From Roseobacter cerasinus (lineage in GTDB: Bacteria > Pseudomonadota > Alphaproteobacteria > Rhodobacterales > Rhodobacteraceae), in assembly GCF_009811755.1 (NCBI RefSeq), contig NZ_BLIV01000001.1:186001-250000 (forward strand): DNA of 64,000 nt. Direction: 5' to 3'. The notes under the pieces were generated by a model. That model saw nothing but the letters and a program-made list of their open reading frames with translations, was not told the DNA's origin and made no database searches. Position numbers and translations under genes: made by a program. Below are positions 7,932-17,914 of this stretch, piece by piece (the stretch's first letter is position 1; each line of letters begins with the position of its first letter).

Positions 7932-8939
7932 TCACCCCGGCGCTGTATCCAGTTTCGCAGGCCCCAGGGACAGTTCCACCAACCGATCCCAGGTGTCCTC
8001 TGCCACCGAAACCGGGTCGATATCCTGAAGCGACTGGCCGGGCATGCGTGCGCCCTCGTCCGCCGCAACTGCCTCCGCCAGGGCCGCCACCCGCGCGGCA
8101 AACTCGGGCGAGGTGGTCGGGTCCATCACAATGTAGAACTGGCCAAGGTCGTGATGCGGCCCGTCCGGCGCCTTGAGCGGTTTCACATTGCGCGACAGAA
8201 CAGAGCCGGTCATGCCTGCCGCCAGAATCTCAGCCATCAGGCCAAACCCCCAGCCCTTGTAGCCTCCCGTCGACACCAGCGATCCGCTCAGCGCCGCACT
8301 TGGGTCGGTGGTGGGCTCACCTGCCGCATCCAGGGCCCAGCCCAGCGGGATCTGCTCGCCAAGCGCCTTGGCCATCGTGATCTTGCCCAGAGCAACCGTG
8401 GTCGTGGATTGATCGAACTGCATGGCAATGCCGCCCTGCCCGTCCGGCACGGAAAAGGCGATCGGGTTGGTGCCAATGACCCGCGTCTTGCCTCCCGGCG
8501 CCGCCACAATGGGCGAGGCGTTGGTGAACCCGATGGCAATGAACCCGGCCCGCGCGATCTGTTCGGTGAAATAGCCCAGGGATGTGCAGGTATGGGCATG
8601 CGCAACCGCCAGCGTGGCGGTACCAAACCGACGCGCCGCATCCAGCGCCGGCACCAGCCCCAGCGCAAAGGCGGGCTGCGCAAAGCCGTATCCTGCATCG
8701 ACACGGATACTGGCCGGGCGCGGGCTGGACACAACCGGATCCACCGTTCCGTTCACCCGCCCGCTTTGCAATTGCTGGCAGTAACTTTCCACGTAGTAGA
8801 GACCGCAAATCTTGTTGCCCCGGCCTTCCGCCTGCCGCACGGCGCGGGCAACCTCAGCCGCCGCAAAGGTCGACGCTCCATGCGCCAAAAGCGCCTTTTT
8901 GGTCAGCGCTTCGATCTCATTCAGTTGGTGATGCCCCAT
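7932..8939 (-). CDS. Ldh-family NAD(P)-dependent oxidoreductase
   Basis: Cytosolic dehydrogenase of 335 residues, of the malate/L-lactate dehydrogenase (Ldh_2) family. That family includes delta1-piperideine-2-carboxylate/pyrroline-2-carboxylate reductase and 2,3-diketo-L-gulonate reductase. Family hallmarks seen: the conserved N-terminal segment (GHHQLNEIEAL, ALLAHGAS), VDAGYGFAQPA, AHAHTCTSLGYF, a glycine-rich PGGKTRVIGTNP and STGGYKGWGFGLM near the C-terminus. Length is typical. The exact substrate cannot be told from sequence. A GGGAG lies 8 bases before the ATG. Neighbours (lolDC upstream, a membrane protein downstream) give no clue. Confidence 0.88.
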   Translation of the reverse strand: MGHHQLNEIEALTKKALLAHGASTFAAAEVARAVRQAEGRGNKICGLYYVESYCQQLQSGRVNGTVDPVVSSPRPASIRVDAGYGFAQPAFALGLVPALDAARRFGTATLAVAHAHTCTSLGYFTEQIARAGFIAIGFTNASPIVAAPGGKTRVIGTNPIAFSVPDGQGGIAMQFDQSTTTVALGKITMAKALGEQIPLGWALDAAGEPTTDPSAALSGSLVSTGGYKGWGFGLMAEILAAGMTGSVLSRNVKPLKAPDGPHHDLGQFYIVMDPTTSPEFAARVAALAEAVAADEGARMPGQSLQDIDPVSVAEDTWDRLVELSLGPAKLDTAPG

Positions 8940-8992
8940 CCCGGCTCCCTACCTTCGCCTTGCTCCAAACTGGGCGAAAGGGACCGCGCGCG

Positions 8993-9697
8993 TCAAGCGG
9001 GACGTTGTGCTCCCCCCAGAGGGATGAGTTGCCCCGCCTCCAGCCGGATTTGCCGATCCATACGGGCGGCAAGCTCCATGTTGTGCGTGGCGATCAGCGC
9101 CGACAGGCCAGTGCCCCGCACCAGATCCATCAGCGCCGCAAAGACCTGGTCGGAGGTTTCCGGATCCAGATTGCCCGTCGGCTCATCCGCCAGCAGCAGC
9201 TTGGGTTCGTTGGCCAGCGCGCGACAGAAGGCAACACGCTGTTGCTCCCCACCGGAGAGCGCTGCGGGACGGTGATCTGCACGGGCGGCGATGCCGACCC
9301 GGTCCAGCAGATCCTGCGCCCGGGTCTGCGCCTGCGCGCGCGGCACGCCATGTGCGAGCTGCGGCAGCACGATGTTCTCCAGGGCCGAAAACTCCGGCAA
9401 GAGGTGGTGGAACTGGTAGATGAACCCGACATCCGCGCGCCGCGTCGCGGTGCGTCGGGTGTCGGACAGATCGGTCAGATCCTGACCCGCAATCTCGACG
9501 CGGCCCGTATCCGCCACGTCCAACAGCCCTGCGATATGCAGCAGCGTCGACTTGCCCGCCCCCGATGGCGCCACCAGGGCCACAACCTCCCCCCGCTGCA
9601 CGCTGAGATCAACGCCGCGCAGAACCGAGACCTCCCCAGGCGTGCCGCGATTGTAGGATTTCTCGATGCCCGACAGCATTAGGGTTGCGTCACTCAT
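8993..9697 (-). CDS. lolD: Lipoprotein-releasing system ATP-binding protein LolD
   Basis: ATPase of the Lol system, which releases outer-membrane lipoproteins from the inner membrane. 234 residues. Walker A is APSGAGKST (43-51), the signature is LSGGEQQRVA, Walker B is LLLADEPTGNLD and the H-loop is LIATHN. The ATG at 9697 lies inside the last codons of lolC (8-bp overlap), indicating translational coupling. It acts with the single LolC/E-type permease encoded directly upstream, as is usual in alphaproteobacteria. Confidence 0.95.
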   Translation of the reverse strand: MSDATLMLSGIEKSYNRGTPGEVSVLRGVDLSVQRGEVVALVAPSGAGKSTLLHIAGLLDVADTGRVEIAGQDLTDLSDTRRTATRRADVGFIYQFHHLLPEFSALENIVLPQLAHGVPRAQAQTRAQDLLDRVGIAARADHRPAALSGGEQQRVAFCRALANEPKLLLADEPTGNLDPETSDQVFAALMDLVRGTGLSALIATHNMELAARMDRQIRLEAGQLIPLGGAQRPA

Positions 9698-10991
9698 AGC
9701 GCAGCGCCTCAACCGGGTTCATCCGCGCCGCGCGGCGGGCCGGGAACAGCGTGACGATGAAGGAGAGCCCCAGCGACAGCGCCACCGCCGAGAGCACGTC
9801 ATTCAGGTGCAGCTCCGCTGGCAACGCATAGATGCCCCGGATCGACGGATCCCAGACACCGCCCCCCATGACCAGGTTCACGAAGGAGAAAATCGGATCG
9901 ATATAAAGCGCGAAGAGCGACCCGAGGATGACCCCGCAAAGCGTGCCCAGAAACCCGGTGAAAGCACCGCAAATGAAGAACACCCGCAGGATCGAGCCTT
10001 GGCTCAGACCGATGGTGCGCAGGATGCCAATGTCGCGCCCCTTGTTTTTGACCAGCATGATGAGACCCGAGACGATGTTCATCGCAGCAATCAGAACGAG
10101 GATGGAGAGGATGATGAACATCACATTGTCCTCCACTTCCAGCGCCCGCAGGAACCCGCCTGAGGCGTCCTGCCAGGTCCAGACCTGCGCTGTGCCTCCG
10201 GCGGCGGCAAAGAGCGCAGGCACCAGCTGATTCACCTGCTCCGGACGCTCAACCATCACTTCAATTTCGTCCGCCAAACCCTCTCTATTAAAGTATATTT
10301 GAGTCTCCTCAAAAGGAAGATAGGCACGCGTGCGATCAATGTCATAGCGCCCGGCGGTGAAGATATAGGTGACCTCATACGCGTTCACCCGGGGCGAGGT
10401 GCCAAAGGCCGTCTTGACCCCGTCTGGCGAGATCAGCTTGACCCGGTCGCCGATGCCCACGCCAAGTTCCCGCGCGACGCCTGAGCCCAGGGCGATGCCC
10501 TGCGGGAAGCTGGTGATATCACCCCGCGCTGTCTCGGGATTGGCGATGCGCGGCAGAGTTTGCAGATCGTCCGGGGCGATGCCGTAGACCTCCAGACCTG
10601 CGTTTCTGCCCTGGAACGCGGCCATCACCTGACCGCGCACAAGCGGGGCTGCACGCGTGACACCCGGCACCTCCGCCAGACGCGCAGCGAGGTCGTCATA
10701 CTCGGCAATCGACCGGTCCACCTGCCCGTTCTCAGCAACCGTTCCGATGGAATAGACGGTCACATGCGCGTTTGAGCCCAGGATGGTATCCACGAACTCC
10801 GCCCGAAATCCTGAGCGCACAGCCAGCGTGGCGATCAGGGCAAAGACCGCGAGAGTGATCCCGAGAAAGCTGATCCAGGTCATGACACTGACGCCACCCT
10901 CAGCGCGGCGGGCGCGCAGATAGCGCCAGGCGATCATCCATTCAAAAGGGGCAAAGGGTGGAGGGGAGGCGGCCATCGAAAATCCGTTCAT
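9690..10991 (-). CDS. lolC: Lipoprotein-releasing ABC transporter permease LolC/LolE
   Basis: Inner-membrane permease of the Lol system, 433 residues. Topology is that of LolC/E and MacB: one N-terminal membrane helix (ISFLGITLAVFALIA) after the amphipathic WMIAWRYLRARR, a large periplasmic domain (about 50-270), then three C-terminal helices (FIILSILVLIAAMNIV, VFFICGAFTGFLGTL, LSFIVTLFP) and an FtsX-like tail ARMNPVEALRYE. An alternative ATG at 10976 is possible. Forms an operon with lolD. A single permease gene suggests a homodimer rather than LolC plus LolE. Confidence 0.94.
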   Translation of the reverse strand: MNGFSMAASPPPFAPFEWMIAWRYLRARRAEGGVSVMTWISFLGITLAVFALIATLAVRSGFRAEFVDTILGSNAHVTVYSIGTVAENGQVDRSIAEYDDLAARLAEVPGVTRAAPLVRGQVMAAFQGRNAGLEVYGIAPDDLQTLPRIANPETARGDITSFPQGIALGSGVARELGVGIGDRVKLISPDGVKTAFGTSPRVNAYEVTYIFTAGRYDIDRTRAYLPFEETQIYFNREGLADEIEVMVERPEQVNQLVPALFAAAGGTAQVWTWQDASGGFLRALEVEDNVMFIILSILVLIAAMNIVSGLIMLVKNKGRDIGILRTIGLSQGSILRVFFICGAFTGFLGTLCGVILGSLFALYIDPIFSFVNLVMGGGVWDPSIRGIYALPAELHLNDVLSAVALSLGLSFIVTLFPARRAARMNPVEALRYE

Positions 10992-11028
10992 TGAGTTGCG
11001 CGCAACCTGAGGCTTTGCCCCCGGAGGG

Positions 11029-11526
11029 TCAAGCCGACAGCGCGCGCCTGCGCAAAGGCCAGCGCAGCGCGGCCAGCAGCCCGCGACAGATCAGCGTGCC
11101 CAAGACGAAGCCCACAGTGGCAAAGATCGCGGCCGAGAGCGTCAGCGGCAGAGCCGGCTCAAAGACCTGCCAGGCGCGCCGGGCCACATCCACATCCGTC
11201 AGACGCGCGGCGTGATAGGCGCGCATGAAGGGCCCCTGCCCGGACAGGACCTCCAAATCCGCAGTTAATGCCGCGTGGCGCTCAAAGGTGCGCTGCATGT
11301 CGGCACGGCGCCGTTCGATAAACTCCGCGCCTTGCATTTGTCGCAGGGCCTCTGCCCGGCTCAGCCCCTCTGCCGCAGCGGAGGCATCGAAATCGGCCAC
11401 AACCTCCTCCAGCGCATCCACAGCCCCGCCAAGGCGTTGCAGATACTGCTGGGAAAATGCCGGAAATTGCGCGGCGCCAAAGGCTCCGGTCAGCCCGGCG
11501 GCCAGCGTGATGGCACGAAGGATCAT
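11029..11526 (-). CDS. DUF2937 family membrane protein
   Basis: Protein of 165 residues with a hydrophobic N-terminus (ILRAITLAAGLTGAFG), the family-typical SQQYLQRLGGAVDALEEVV, a helical charged middle and a C-terminal membrane segment (LPLTLSAAIFATVGFVLGTLI). This matches DUF2937, found in many Rhodobacterales, of unknown function. GGAG about 14 bases upstream supports the ATG. It sits between proS and lolC in the same direction, with 68 bp to proS, so it may share the proS transcript. Confidence 0.82.
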   Translation of the reverse strand: MILRAITLAAGLTGAFGAAQFPAFSQQYLQRLGGAVDALEEVVADFDASAAAEGLSRAEALRQMQGAEFIERRRADMQRTFERHAALTADLEVLSGQGPFMRAYHAARLTDVDVARRAWQVFEPALPLTLSAAIFATVGFVLGTLICRGLLAALRWPLRRRALSA

Positions 11527-11594
11527 TTGCCTCGCTCCTGCTCGCCCCCCGGCGGCACATGCAGATTACCAGAGCGGCAGCCCTGCGCAAAGCC

Positions 11595-12986
11595 TCAGAT
11601 ATAGGTGTGGAACGACCGGGTGCCCATCATCTGCACGTGCTCGCTGCTGTGCATATCGCCGTAGATCTCGGCGATCTTTTTCACAGCCTCCTCGGGCGGC
11701 AGCTCCTGGCTGTCACCGGTGCGGCGGCTGGTCAGCTCCACCACGCCGTTCTTAAGCCCACGTGGCCCCACGGTAATGCGCCAGGGCAGACCAATCAGAT
11801 CCATGGTGGCGAATTTCCCGCCTGCCCGCTCGTCGCGGTCGTCATAAAGCGGCTCAAGCCCCAGCGCCGTGAGGCTCTGATAGAGCGCGTCACAGGCGGC
11901 ATCCGCCTCCGCATCGCCCTGTTTCAGGTTCACGATCCCACAGTGATAGGGCGTGACACCTTCGGGCCAGATGATGCCCTTGTCGTCATGGCTGGCCTCG
12001 ATGATGGCCCCCACAAGACGGCTGACGCCAATGCCGTGGCTGCCCATATGCACAGGCGTCGGCTTGCCGTCGGGGCCTTGCACCGTCGCGCCCATCGCGT
12101 CGGAGTATTTGGTGCCGAAGTAGAAAATCTGCCCCACTTCGATGCCACGCGCGGTGCGCCTGCGCGCCTCCGGGATCTGATCGAACAGCGCCGGGTCGTG
12201 GGTTTCATCGGTGCGGGCGTATTTGGTGGTGAACTCTTCCATGATCGCGGCGCATTGCTCGACGCTGTCATAGTCGATCTCACGGTCGCCAAAGGTCAAA
12301 TCGGTCACCGCGCTGTCGTAGAAAACCTCCGACTCGCCTGTCTCGGCCAGCACGAGGAATTCATGCGTGTCATCACCACCGATAGGGCCGGAATCCGCAC
12401 GCATCGGGATCGCCTGCAGCCCCATGCGCTCATAGGTGCGCAGGTAGCTGACCAGATGACGGTTGTAGGCGTGCAGCGCGTCTTCTTTCGTAAGGTCAAA
12501 GTTATAGCCGTCCTTCATAAAGAACTCGCGCCCCCGCATCACACCAAAGCGCGGGCGCATCTCGTCGCGGAACTTCCACTGGATGTGGTAAAGCGTCAGC
12601 GGCAAATCCTTGTAGCTGCCCACATGGCTGCGGAAGATGTCAGTGATCATCTCTTCATTGGTGGGGCCGTAGAGCATGTCGCGGTCCTGCCGGTCGCGAA
12701 TGCGCAGCATCTCGGGCCCGTAGGCATCATAGCGCCCGCTTTCGCGCCAGAGATCGGCGGATTGCAGCGTGGGCATCAGCATCGGGATGTGACCCGCACG
12801 CACCTGCTCTTCATGCACGATGTTTTCGAGCTTGCGCAGCACCTTGAAGCCCAGCGGTAGCCAGGAGTAGATGCCCGCCGCATTCTGCTTGATCATGCCC
12901 GCGCGCAGCATCAACCGGTGCGACACGATCTGCGCCTCGGCGGGGTTTTCACGCAGCACAGGCAGGAAATAGCGGGTCAGGCGCAT
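11595..12986 (-). CDS. proS: Prolyl-tRNA synthetase, short form
   Basis: Charges tRNA-Pro with proline; class II synthetase of 463 residues. Motif 1 region around [14 protein letters not shown], motif 2 in [17 protein letters not shown] (residues about 150-165) and motif 3 in [14 protein letters not shown] are all present. An anticodon-binding domain follows ([16 protein letters not shown]). The large editing insertion of E. coli ProS between motifs 2 and 3 is missing, as in the alphaproteobacterial/mitochondrial-like type, so mischarged Ala-tRNA-Pro would need a free-standing editor. The end (SFHTYI) is normal for this type. Confidence 0.96.
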   Translation of the reverse strand: MRLTRYFLPVLRENPAEAQIVSHRLMLRAGMIKQNAAGIYSWLPLGFKVLRKLENIVHEEQVRAGHIPMLMPTLQSADLWRESGRYDAYGPEMLRIRDRQDRDMLYGPTNEEMITDIFRSHVGSYKDLPLTLYHIQWKFRDEMRPRFGVMRGREFFMKDGYNFDLTKEDALHAYNRHLVSYLRTYERMGLQAIPMRADSGPIGGDDTHEFLVLAETGESEVFYDSAVTDLTFGDREIDYDSVEQCAAIMEEFTTKYARTDETHDPALFDQIPEARRRTARGIEVGQIFYFGTKYSDAMGATVQGPDGKPTPVHMGSHGIGVSRLVGAIIEASHDDKGIIWPEGVTPYHCGIVNLKQGDAEADAACDALYQSLTALGLEPLYDDRDERAGGKFATMDLIGLPWRITVGPRGLKNGVVELTSRRTGDSQELPPEEAVKKIAEIYGDMHSSEHVQMMGTRSFHTYI

Positions 12987-13210
12987 GGGGTGTCCTCTCT
13001 CATCTCAGCCTCGCCCTGATAGGCCAAAGCGGGGGGGCTCGCAATCGCGAAACCCCGGGACAGGATTGCTGGTTTTGGCCGCTCAATGGTGACGTGTGCA
13101 AATATTACACAAATCTCACAAGCGCGCGAGCGGCCTGATCTGCCGGGGAAATCGCGCCGTACCTCCCACATGTCACCAAGGCGTGACCACATTTGAAGGA
13201 GATTTAATCC

Positions 13211-13726
13211 ATGACACAGTTCCGCAAACTCGCAGCCATCGCCGCCACAGCTCTGACCCTCGGCTCCGCCGCTCAGGCGGCTGATATCGTTGAAATCGCC
13301 TCGGGCGATGAGCGCTTCTCTACCCTCGTGGCCGCAGTCTCCGCCGCCGGGCTGGTCGAGACGCTGCAAGGCCCCGGCCCCTTCACCGTCTACGCACCGG
13401 TGAACGACGCCTTCGCCGCCCTGCCGGACGGCACGGTCGAGACGCTGCTGCAGCCTGAAAACAAAGGCCAGCTCACAGACGTGCTGCTCTATCACGTGGA
13501 TGACCGCAAACTGACGGCAGAGATGATCCCCACTGGCGCCAATTACTTCAAGCCGGTGCTGGCTTCGGAGCGGCTGTGCATCAGCAAGGGCGCCGAGGGT
13601 GTCTCGATTGCCGATGGCACAGGTGAAAGCGCCAATGTGATCATCGCCAATATCGAAGCGGACAATGGCGTGATACACGTGGTCGACAAGGTGTTGCTGC
13701 CGGGCACGCGCCCTGCCTGCCACTAA
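13211..13726 (+). CDS. Secreted fasciclin (FAS1) domain protein
   Basis: Exported protein of 171 residues: a Sec signal peptide (about 1-23, cut after AQA) and a single FAS1 domain (about 30-166) with the characteristic first box (FSTLVAAVSAAGLVETL), FTVYAPVNDAFAAL and the second box ending NGVIHVVDKVLLP. Two cysteines (LCISKG and the C-terminal PACH) could form a disulfide. FAS1 proteins usually serve in adhesion or envelope interactions; the ligand is unknown. Ribosome site GAAGGAG 9 bases before the ATG. A hairpin follows at 13746. Confidence 0.9.
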   Translation: MTQFRKLAAIAATALTLGSAAQAADIVEIASGDERFSTLVAAVSAAGLVETLQGPGPFTVYAPVNDAFAALPDGTVETLLQPENKGQLTDVLLYHVDDRKLTAEMIPTGANYFKPVLASERLCISKGAEGVSIADGTGESANVIIANIEADNGVIHVVDKVLLPGTRPACH

Positions 13727-13745
13727 GCAGCCCAAACCCCGACAG

Positions 13746-13768
13746 AGGCCCCGTCTTCGGCGGGGCCT
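13746..13768 (+). terminator. Hairpin terminator after the fasciclin gene
   Basis: Eight-bp GC-rich stem (13746-13753 with 13761-13768) enclosing a UUCG-like loop, followed by a short pyrimidine stretch TTCT. The U-tract is weak, so efficiency is uncertain. Confidence 0.6.
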
Positions 13769-13864
13769 TCTGCCGTGCGACCACTGTGACCACGTAGCCT
13801 TCCCCCTTGAATGCCCCGCGCGCATGGGCGATGTGAAAGGATACACGCAACCGGAGCATCCCGC

Positions 13865-14932
13865 ATGGCCCTGCCTGTCCACAAACAATTGCTTTATTGG
13901 GGCATCGCAGCCGTCGTCTTCTGCGTGCTGCTCTGGGCGCTGGGGCATGTGCTTTTGCCTTTCGTGCTGGGCGGCGCCATCGCCTATTTCCTGGATCCCG
14001 TCGCCGACCGGTTGGAGAACATGGGCCTCAGCCGCATTGCCGCCACCGGGCTGATCACCATCGTGGGCATCCTGATCTTTGTGATGATGGCGCTGCTCGT
14101 GATCCCGACTTTGACACAACAAGCGCTGCAGCTCGTCAATGTGGCGCCCGACTATGCGCGCAGCATCACCACCTTCCTGACCGAGCGCTTCCCGTCGCTG
14201 CTCGATGAAGGCTCGGCGCTGCGGCAATCGATCAGCTCGCTGGGTGAGACAATTCAGAGCCGGGGCGCGGAGCTTTTGAACACGGCGCTGACCTCGGTGG
14301 CCTCGCTGCTCAATGTCGTGGTGCTGCTGGTGATCGTGCCCGTGGTCTCGGTGTACCTGCTGCTCGACTGGGACAACATGGTCGCCCGCATCGATGAGCT
14401 TTTGCCCCGCGACCACGCGGGCACCATCCGCCAGCTGGCGCGGGAGATCGACGCGACGCTCGCGTCCTTCATTCGTGGGATGGGCACCGTGTGCCTGATC
14501 CTCGGGACCTACTACGCGATTGCGCTGATGATCGTGGGGCTGCAATTCGGTCTGGTGGTCGGATTCGTTGCGGGGTTGGTCACTTTCATTCCCTATCTCG
14601 GCGCACTGATTGGCGGGGTACTCGCCATTGGTCTCGCACTTTTCCAGTTCTGGGGTGATTGGGTCTCCATCGGGCTGGTGGCGGGCATCTTTGTGGTGGG
14701 TCAGGTGGTTGAGGGCAACATTCTCACGCCCAAACTGGTGGGCGACTCGGTTGGGCTGCACCCGGTCTGGCTGATCCTCGCACTGTCGGTCTTTGGCGCA
14801 GCTTTCGGCTTTGTCGGCATGCTGGTCGCGGTGCCGGTGGCGGCGGCCATCGGCGTCATCGCACGGTTTGCCGTCGACCAGTACAAACGGTCACTGCTGT
14901 ATCGCGGGCAGTCCGGGCAAGGCGAGGGCTGA
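13865..14932 (+). CDS. AI-2E family permease
   Basis: Inner-membrane protein of 355 residues with about eight hydrophobic helices, an amphipathic region around 85-140 (RSITTFLTERFPSLL) and family motifs such as FVLGGAIAYFLDP near the N-terminus and VEGNILTPKLVGDSVGLHP towards the C-terminus. The family (TqsA/PerM-like) includes autoinducer-2 exporters and Na+/H+ antiporters, so the substrate stays open. The ATG at 13865 has GGAG upstream and begins the conserved part. hdaA follows with one base between them, so the two are cotranscribed. Confidence 0.9.
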   Translation: MALPVHKQLLYWGIAAVVFCVLLWALGHVLLPFVLGGAIAYFLDPVADRLENMGLSRIAATGLITIVGILIFVMMALLVIPTLTQQALQLVNVAPDYARSITTFLTERFPSLLDEGSALRQSISSLGETIQSRGAELLNTALTSVASLLNVVVLLVIVPVVSVYLLLDWDNMVARIDELLPRDHAGTIRQLAREIDATLASFIRGMGTVCLILGTYYAIALMIVGLQFGLVVGFVAGLVTFIPYLGALIGGVLAIGLALFQFWGDWVSIGLVAGIFVVGQVVEGNILTPKLVGDSVGLHPVWLILALSVFGAAFGFVGMLVAVPVAAAIGVIARFAVDQYKRSLLYRGQSGQGEG

Positions 14933-14933
14933 C

Positions 14934-15608
14934 ATGGCCGAACAGCTGGGCTTTGAGCTGCCAAGCGTTCCCGCGCTTGACAGGGCCGACTTTCTGGTCG
15001 CCCCCTCCAACGCCATTGCTGTGGCCCTGATTGAGGGCGGCGGGGCCGACAAACTCGTGCTCACCGGGCAGGATGGCGCGGGCAAGACCCACCTCGCCCA
15101 TGTCTGGGCCAAGCGGCATGGCGCGCGGATTATCGCGGCCACAGCACTGGCCGAGGCTGATGTGCCGGACCTGGCGCAAAGCTCTGTTGCGGTGGAGGAT
15201 GTCCCGCAGGTCGCCGGGAACAGCGCGGCCGAGCACACGCTCTTTCATTTGCACAATCTGGTTCTGGCCAATGGCCATGCGCTGCTGCTGACGGGGCGCA
15301 GTGCCGTGCGCGACTGGGGCATTGTGCTGCCCGATCTCGCCAGCCGGATCGCAGCGGCGCCTGCGGCCCCGCTTGACCCGCCAGACGACACGCTGTTGGC
15401 CGCCGTTCTGGCCAAGCTCTTTGCCGACCGACAACTGACGCCTAAGGCCGACCTGATCCCCTACCTGCTGCGCCGCATGGATCGGTCTTTTGCTGCCGCG
15501 CAAGACATCGTCCAGCGCCTCGATGACGCCTCTCTGGCACAAAAACGCCCAGTTTCTCGGACACTTGCGGGTGAGATTCTGGACAAGGATGACACCCGCG
15601 CGCGATAA
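14934..15608 (+). CDS. hdaA: DnaA-related regulatory protein HdaA
   Basis: AAA+ protein of 224 residues that resembles DnaA domain III. With the beta clamp it stimulates ATP hydrolysis on DnaA and limits re-initiation (known for Hda/HdaA; inferred here). The N-terminal EQLGFELPS fits a clamp-binding motif. Walker A is GQDGAGKT (45-52) and the Walker B strand is weak (SVAVEDV). A box VII-like sequence lies near DLASRI, and the C-terminus ([18 protein letters not shown]) is typical of Hda. No DnaA domain IV DNA-binding helix is present. Encoded one base after the AI-2E permease and 40 bp before ppk, an arrangement common in alphaproteobacteria. Confidence 0.88.
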   Translation: MAEQLGFELPSVPALDRADFLVAPSNAIAVALIEGGGADKLVLTGQDGAGKTHLAHVWAKRHGARIIAATALAEADVPDLAQSSVAVEDVPQVAGNSAAEHTLFHLHNLVLANGHALLLTGRSAVRDWGIVLPDLASRIAAAPAAPLDPPDDTLLAAVLAKLFADRQLTPKADLIPYLLRRMDRSFAAAQDIVQRLDDASLAQKRPVSRTLAGEILDKDDTRAR

Positions 15609-15648
15609 CTGTCACAGACAAGTTACAAGGAGCCCGCAAAAGCCCGTC

Positions 15649-17823
15649 ATGACACAAACCAACTTCCTCATTGCCGATTTTCCCGCTGCGACCGATCTGC
15701 CTGACTTCGAAGCCGACGGCCCGGGCCGCTTCTTTAACCGGGAGCTGAGCTGGCTGGGCTTCAACTGGCGTGTCGTGCAGGAGGCGGAGAACCCGCGCGT
15801 GCCCTTGCTGGAGCGGCTGCGGTTCCTGTCGATCTCCTCGGCAAATCTGGATGAGTTCTATACGGTGCGTGTGGCGGGCCTGCGCGAGCTGGCCCATGCA
15901 GGCAACACCACACCGGCCGCTGACGGGTTGACCCCGGCAGAGCAGCTGCGGCTGATTGACGAAAACGCCCGCAACCTGCTGGAGACGCAGCAACGGGTGC
16001 TGGTCACTCTGTTCAAGGAAATGGAGGCGGAGAACATCTCCGTCCTGCGCGCGCCGGACCTGAGCAAGAAAGACCTGGCCTATCTGGAGGAGGTATTCCT
16101 GACGCAGGTTTTCGCGGTGCTGTCGCCGCTGGCCATCGATCCCGCGCATCCCTTCCCCTTCATCCCGAACACCGGCTATGCGCTGGCGCTTCAGCTGGAG
16201 CGTGTTTCGGACAAACGCCCGTTGCAGGCGCTGCTGCCAATCCCGGCGCAGATCGACCGCTTTGTGGCCCTGCCCGCGCCCGAGGGGCATCACCGTTTCC
16301 TGCCGATGGAGGAGCTCTTGGTGCTGAACATCGGCGGGCTTTTCCCGGGCTACAAGCTCAAGGCGCATTTCGAATTCCGCGTGTTGCGCGACAGCGACCT
16401 GGAGGTCGAGGAAGAGGCCGAAGACCTGGTGCGCGAGTTCGAAGTGGCGCTGAAACGGCGGCGGCGCGGCGAGGTGGTGCGGCTGACCCATTCTTCCGGC
16501 GCGCCCGAAGCGCTGAAATCCGTGATCATGGATGAGCTGGGTGTCGGGCAGGAAGAAGTCATTGAAATCAACGGTATGATCGGTGCAGCGGCTTTGAAGG
16601 AGCTGGTGCTGGACGCACGACCCGATCTGCTTTGGCCGATGTTCACTCCACGTGTGCCGGAACGCGTCATGGACCACGATGGCGACATGTTCTCGGCCAT
16701 CCGTTCCAAGGACATGCTGCTGCACCACCCCTACGAGACATTCGACATGGTGGTGCGTTTCCTGCAACAGGCGGCACGCGACCCCAAGGTCGTGGCGATC
16801 AAACAGACGCTTTACCGCACCTCGCGCGACAGCCCGATTGTCGAGGCGCTGTGCGAGGCGGCGGAGGATGGCAAGTCCGTCACCGCCCTGGTGGAGCTGA
16901 AAGCGCGTTTTGACGAGGCCGCCAACATCCGCCAGTCGCGGCGGCTGGAACGGGCAGGCGCGCATGTGGTCTACGGCTTTCTCGACCTCAAGACCCACGC
17001 CAAGATCTCCACCGTGGTGCGCCGCGAAGGCAACCAACTGGTGACCTATACGCACTATGGCACGGGCAATTATCACCCGATCACCGCGCGCATCTATACG
17101 GACCTGTCGCTCTTTACATGTGACGCGCGGCTTGGGCGCGATGCCACCAAGGTGTTCAACTACCTCTCCGGCTATGCGCAGCCTGACACGCTCGACAACC
17201 TTGCCATCTCCCCCACCACGCTGAAACCGCGCCTGCTGGAGCTGATCGCGGCGGAAGCCAAACACGCGCAGGCGGGCAAACCGGCTGAGATCTGGGCCAA
17301 GATGAATTCGCTGATCGACAGCGAGGTCATCGACGCGCTCTATGCCGCGAGCCAGGCGGGGGTGAAGATCAGCCTCGTGATCCGGGGCATCTGCGGGCTG
17401 CGGCCCGGCATCAAGGGGCTGAGCGAGAACATCCGCGTGAAATCCATCGTTGGGCGCTTTCTGGAGCATTCGCGCATCGTCTGCTTCGGTAATGGCCACG
17501 GGCTGCCACATAAGAAAGCGCGGGTGTTCATCTCCTCCGCCGACTGGATGGGCCGGAACCTCAACCGCCGGGTCGAGACGCTGGTGGAGATCGAGAACGA
17601 CACCGTAAAGGCCCAGATCGTCAGCCAGATCATGGCGGCCAATCTGGCAGATGTCGCGCAAAGCTGGGTCATGGGGCCGGATGGCAGTTTCGAGCGCCCA
17701 GCCTTGCCGGAAGGCGCTTTTGCCTTCAATTGCCACCGGTTTTTCATGGAAAACCCGTCGCTTTCGGGGCGCGGCTCAGCAGGCGCGTCGGATGTGCCGA
17801 AGCTGACACACACCGAAGATTGA
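15649..17823 (+). CDS. ppk: Polyphosphate kinase 1
   Basis: Makes inorganic polyphosphate reversibly from ATP; 724 residues. The N-terminal domain begins [13 protein letters not shown], a PPK1 signature. The autophosphorylated His lies in [10 protein letters not shown] (His469, equivalent to E. coli His435). PLD-like C-terminal domains carry [10 protein letters not shown] and the second conserved His segment (FLEHSRI). The start at 15649 was chosen for the conserved N-terminus; AAGGAG lies rather far upstream (about 17 bases). ppx follows 91 bp downstream, so synthesis and breakdown enzymes are linked. Confidence 0.97.
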   Translation: MTQTNFLIADFPAATDLPDFEADGPGRFFNRELSWLGFNWRVVQEAENPRVPLLERLRFLSISSANLDEFYTVRVAGLRELAHAGNTTPAADGLTPAEQLRLIDENARNLLETQQRVLVTLFKEMEAENISVLRAPDLSKKDLAYLEEVFLTQVFAVLSPLAIDPAHPFPFIPNTGYALALQLERVSDKRPLQALLPIPAQIDRFVALPAPEGHHRFLPMEELLVLNIGGLFPGYKLKAHFEFRVLRDSDLEVEEEAEDLVREFEVALKRRRRGEVVRLTHSSGAPEALKSVIMDELGVGQEEVIEINGMIGAAALKELVLDARPDLLWPMFTPRVPERVMDHDGDMFSAIRSKDMLLHHPYETFDMVVRFLQQAARDPKVVAIKQTLYRTSRDSPIVEALCEAAEDGKSVTALVELKARFDEAANIRQSRRLERAGAHVVYGFLDLKTHAKISTVVRREGNQLVTYTHYGTGNYHPITARIYTDLSLFTCDARLGRDATKVFNYLSGYAQPDTLDNLAISPTTLKPRLLELIAAEAKHAQAGKPAEIWAKMNSLIDSEVIDALYAASQAGVKISLVIRGICGLRPGIKGLSENIRVKSIVGRFLEHSRIVCFGNGHGLPHKKARVFISSADWMGRNLNRRVETLVEIENDTVKAQIVSQIMAANLADVAQSWVMGPDGSFERPALPEGAFAFNCHRFFMENPSLSGRGSAGASDVPKLTHTED

Positions 17824-17914
17824 TCTGACAGATCGGACCACCTTGCGCTGACAGCTCTGTTGACCCATAGCCCATTATTGCACAGGGTGACGCCAACATA
17901 CTTCGGACGCCGCA

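Noticed and set aside
11559-12860. 433-codon plus-strand frame opposite proS
   Set aside because: Antisense shadow of the prolyl-tRNA synthetase gene with no protein-family features.
12977-14761. 594-codon minus-strand open frame opposite the fasciclin and AI-2E genes
   Set aside because: Composition is His/Gln/Arg-rich with no domain, as expected of antisense frames in GC-rich DNA; the plus strand has clear families with ribosome sites and signal peptide.
15442-17736. 764-codon minus-strand open frame opposite ppk
   Set aside because: It lies almost entirely antisense to an intact polyphosphate kinase gene and has no recognisable domain; codon bias of ppk keeps the opposite frame free of stops.
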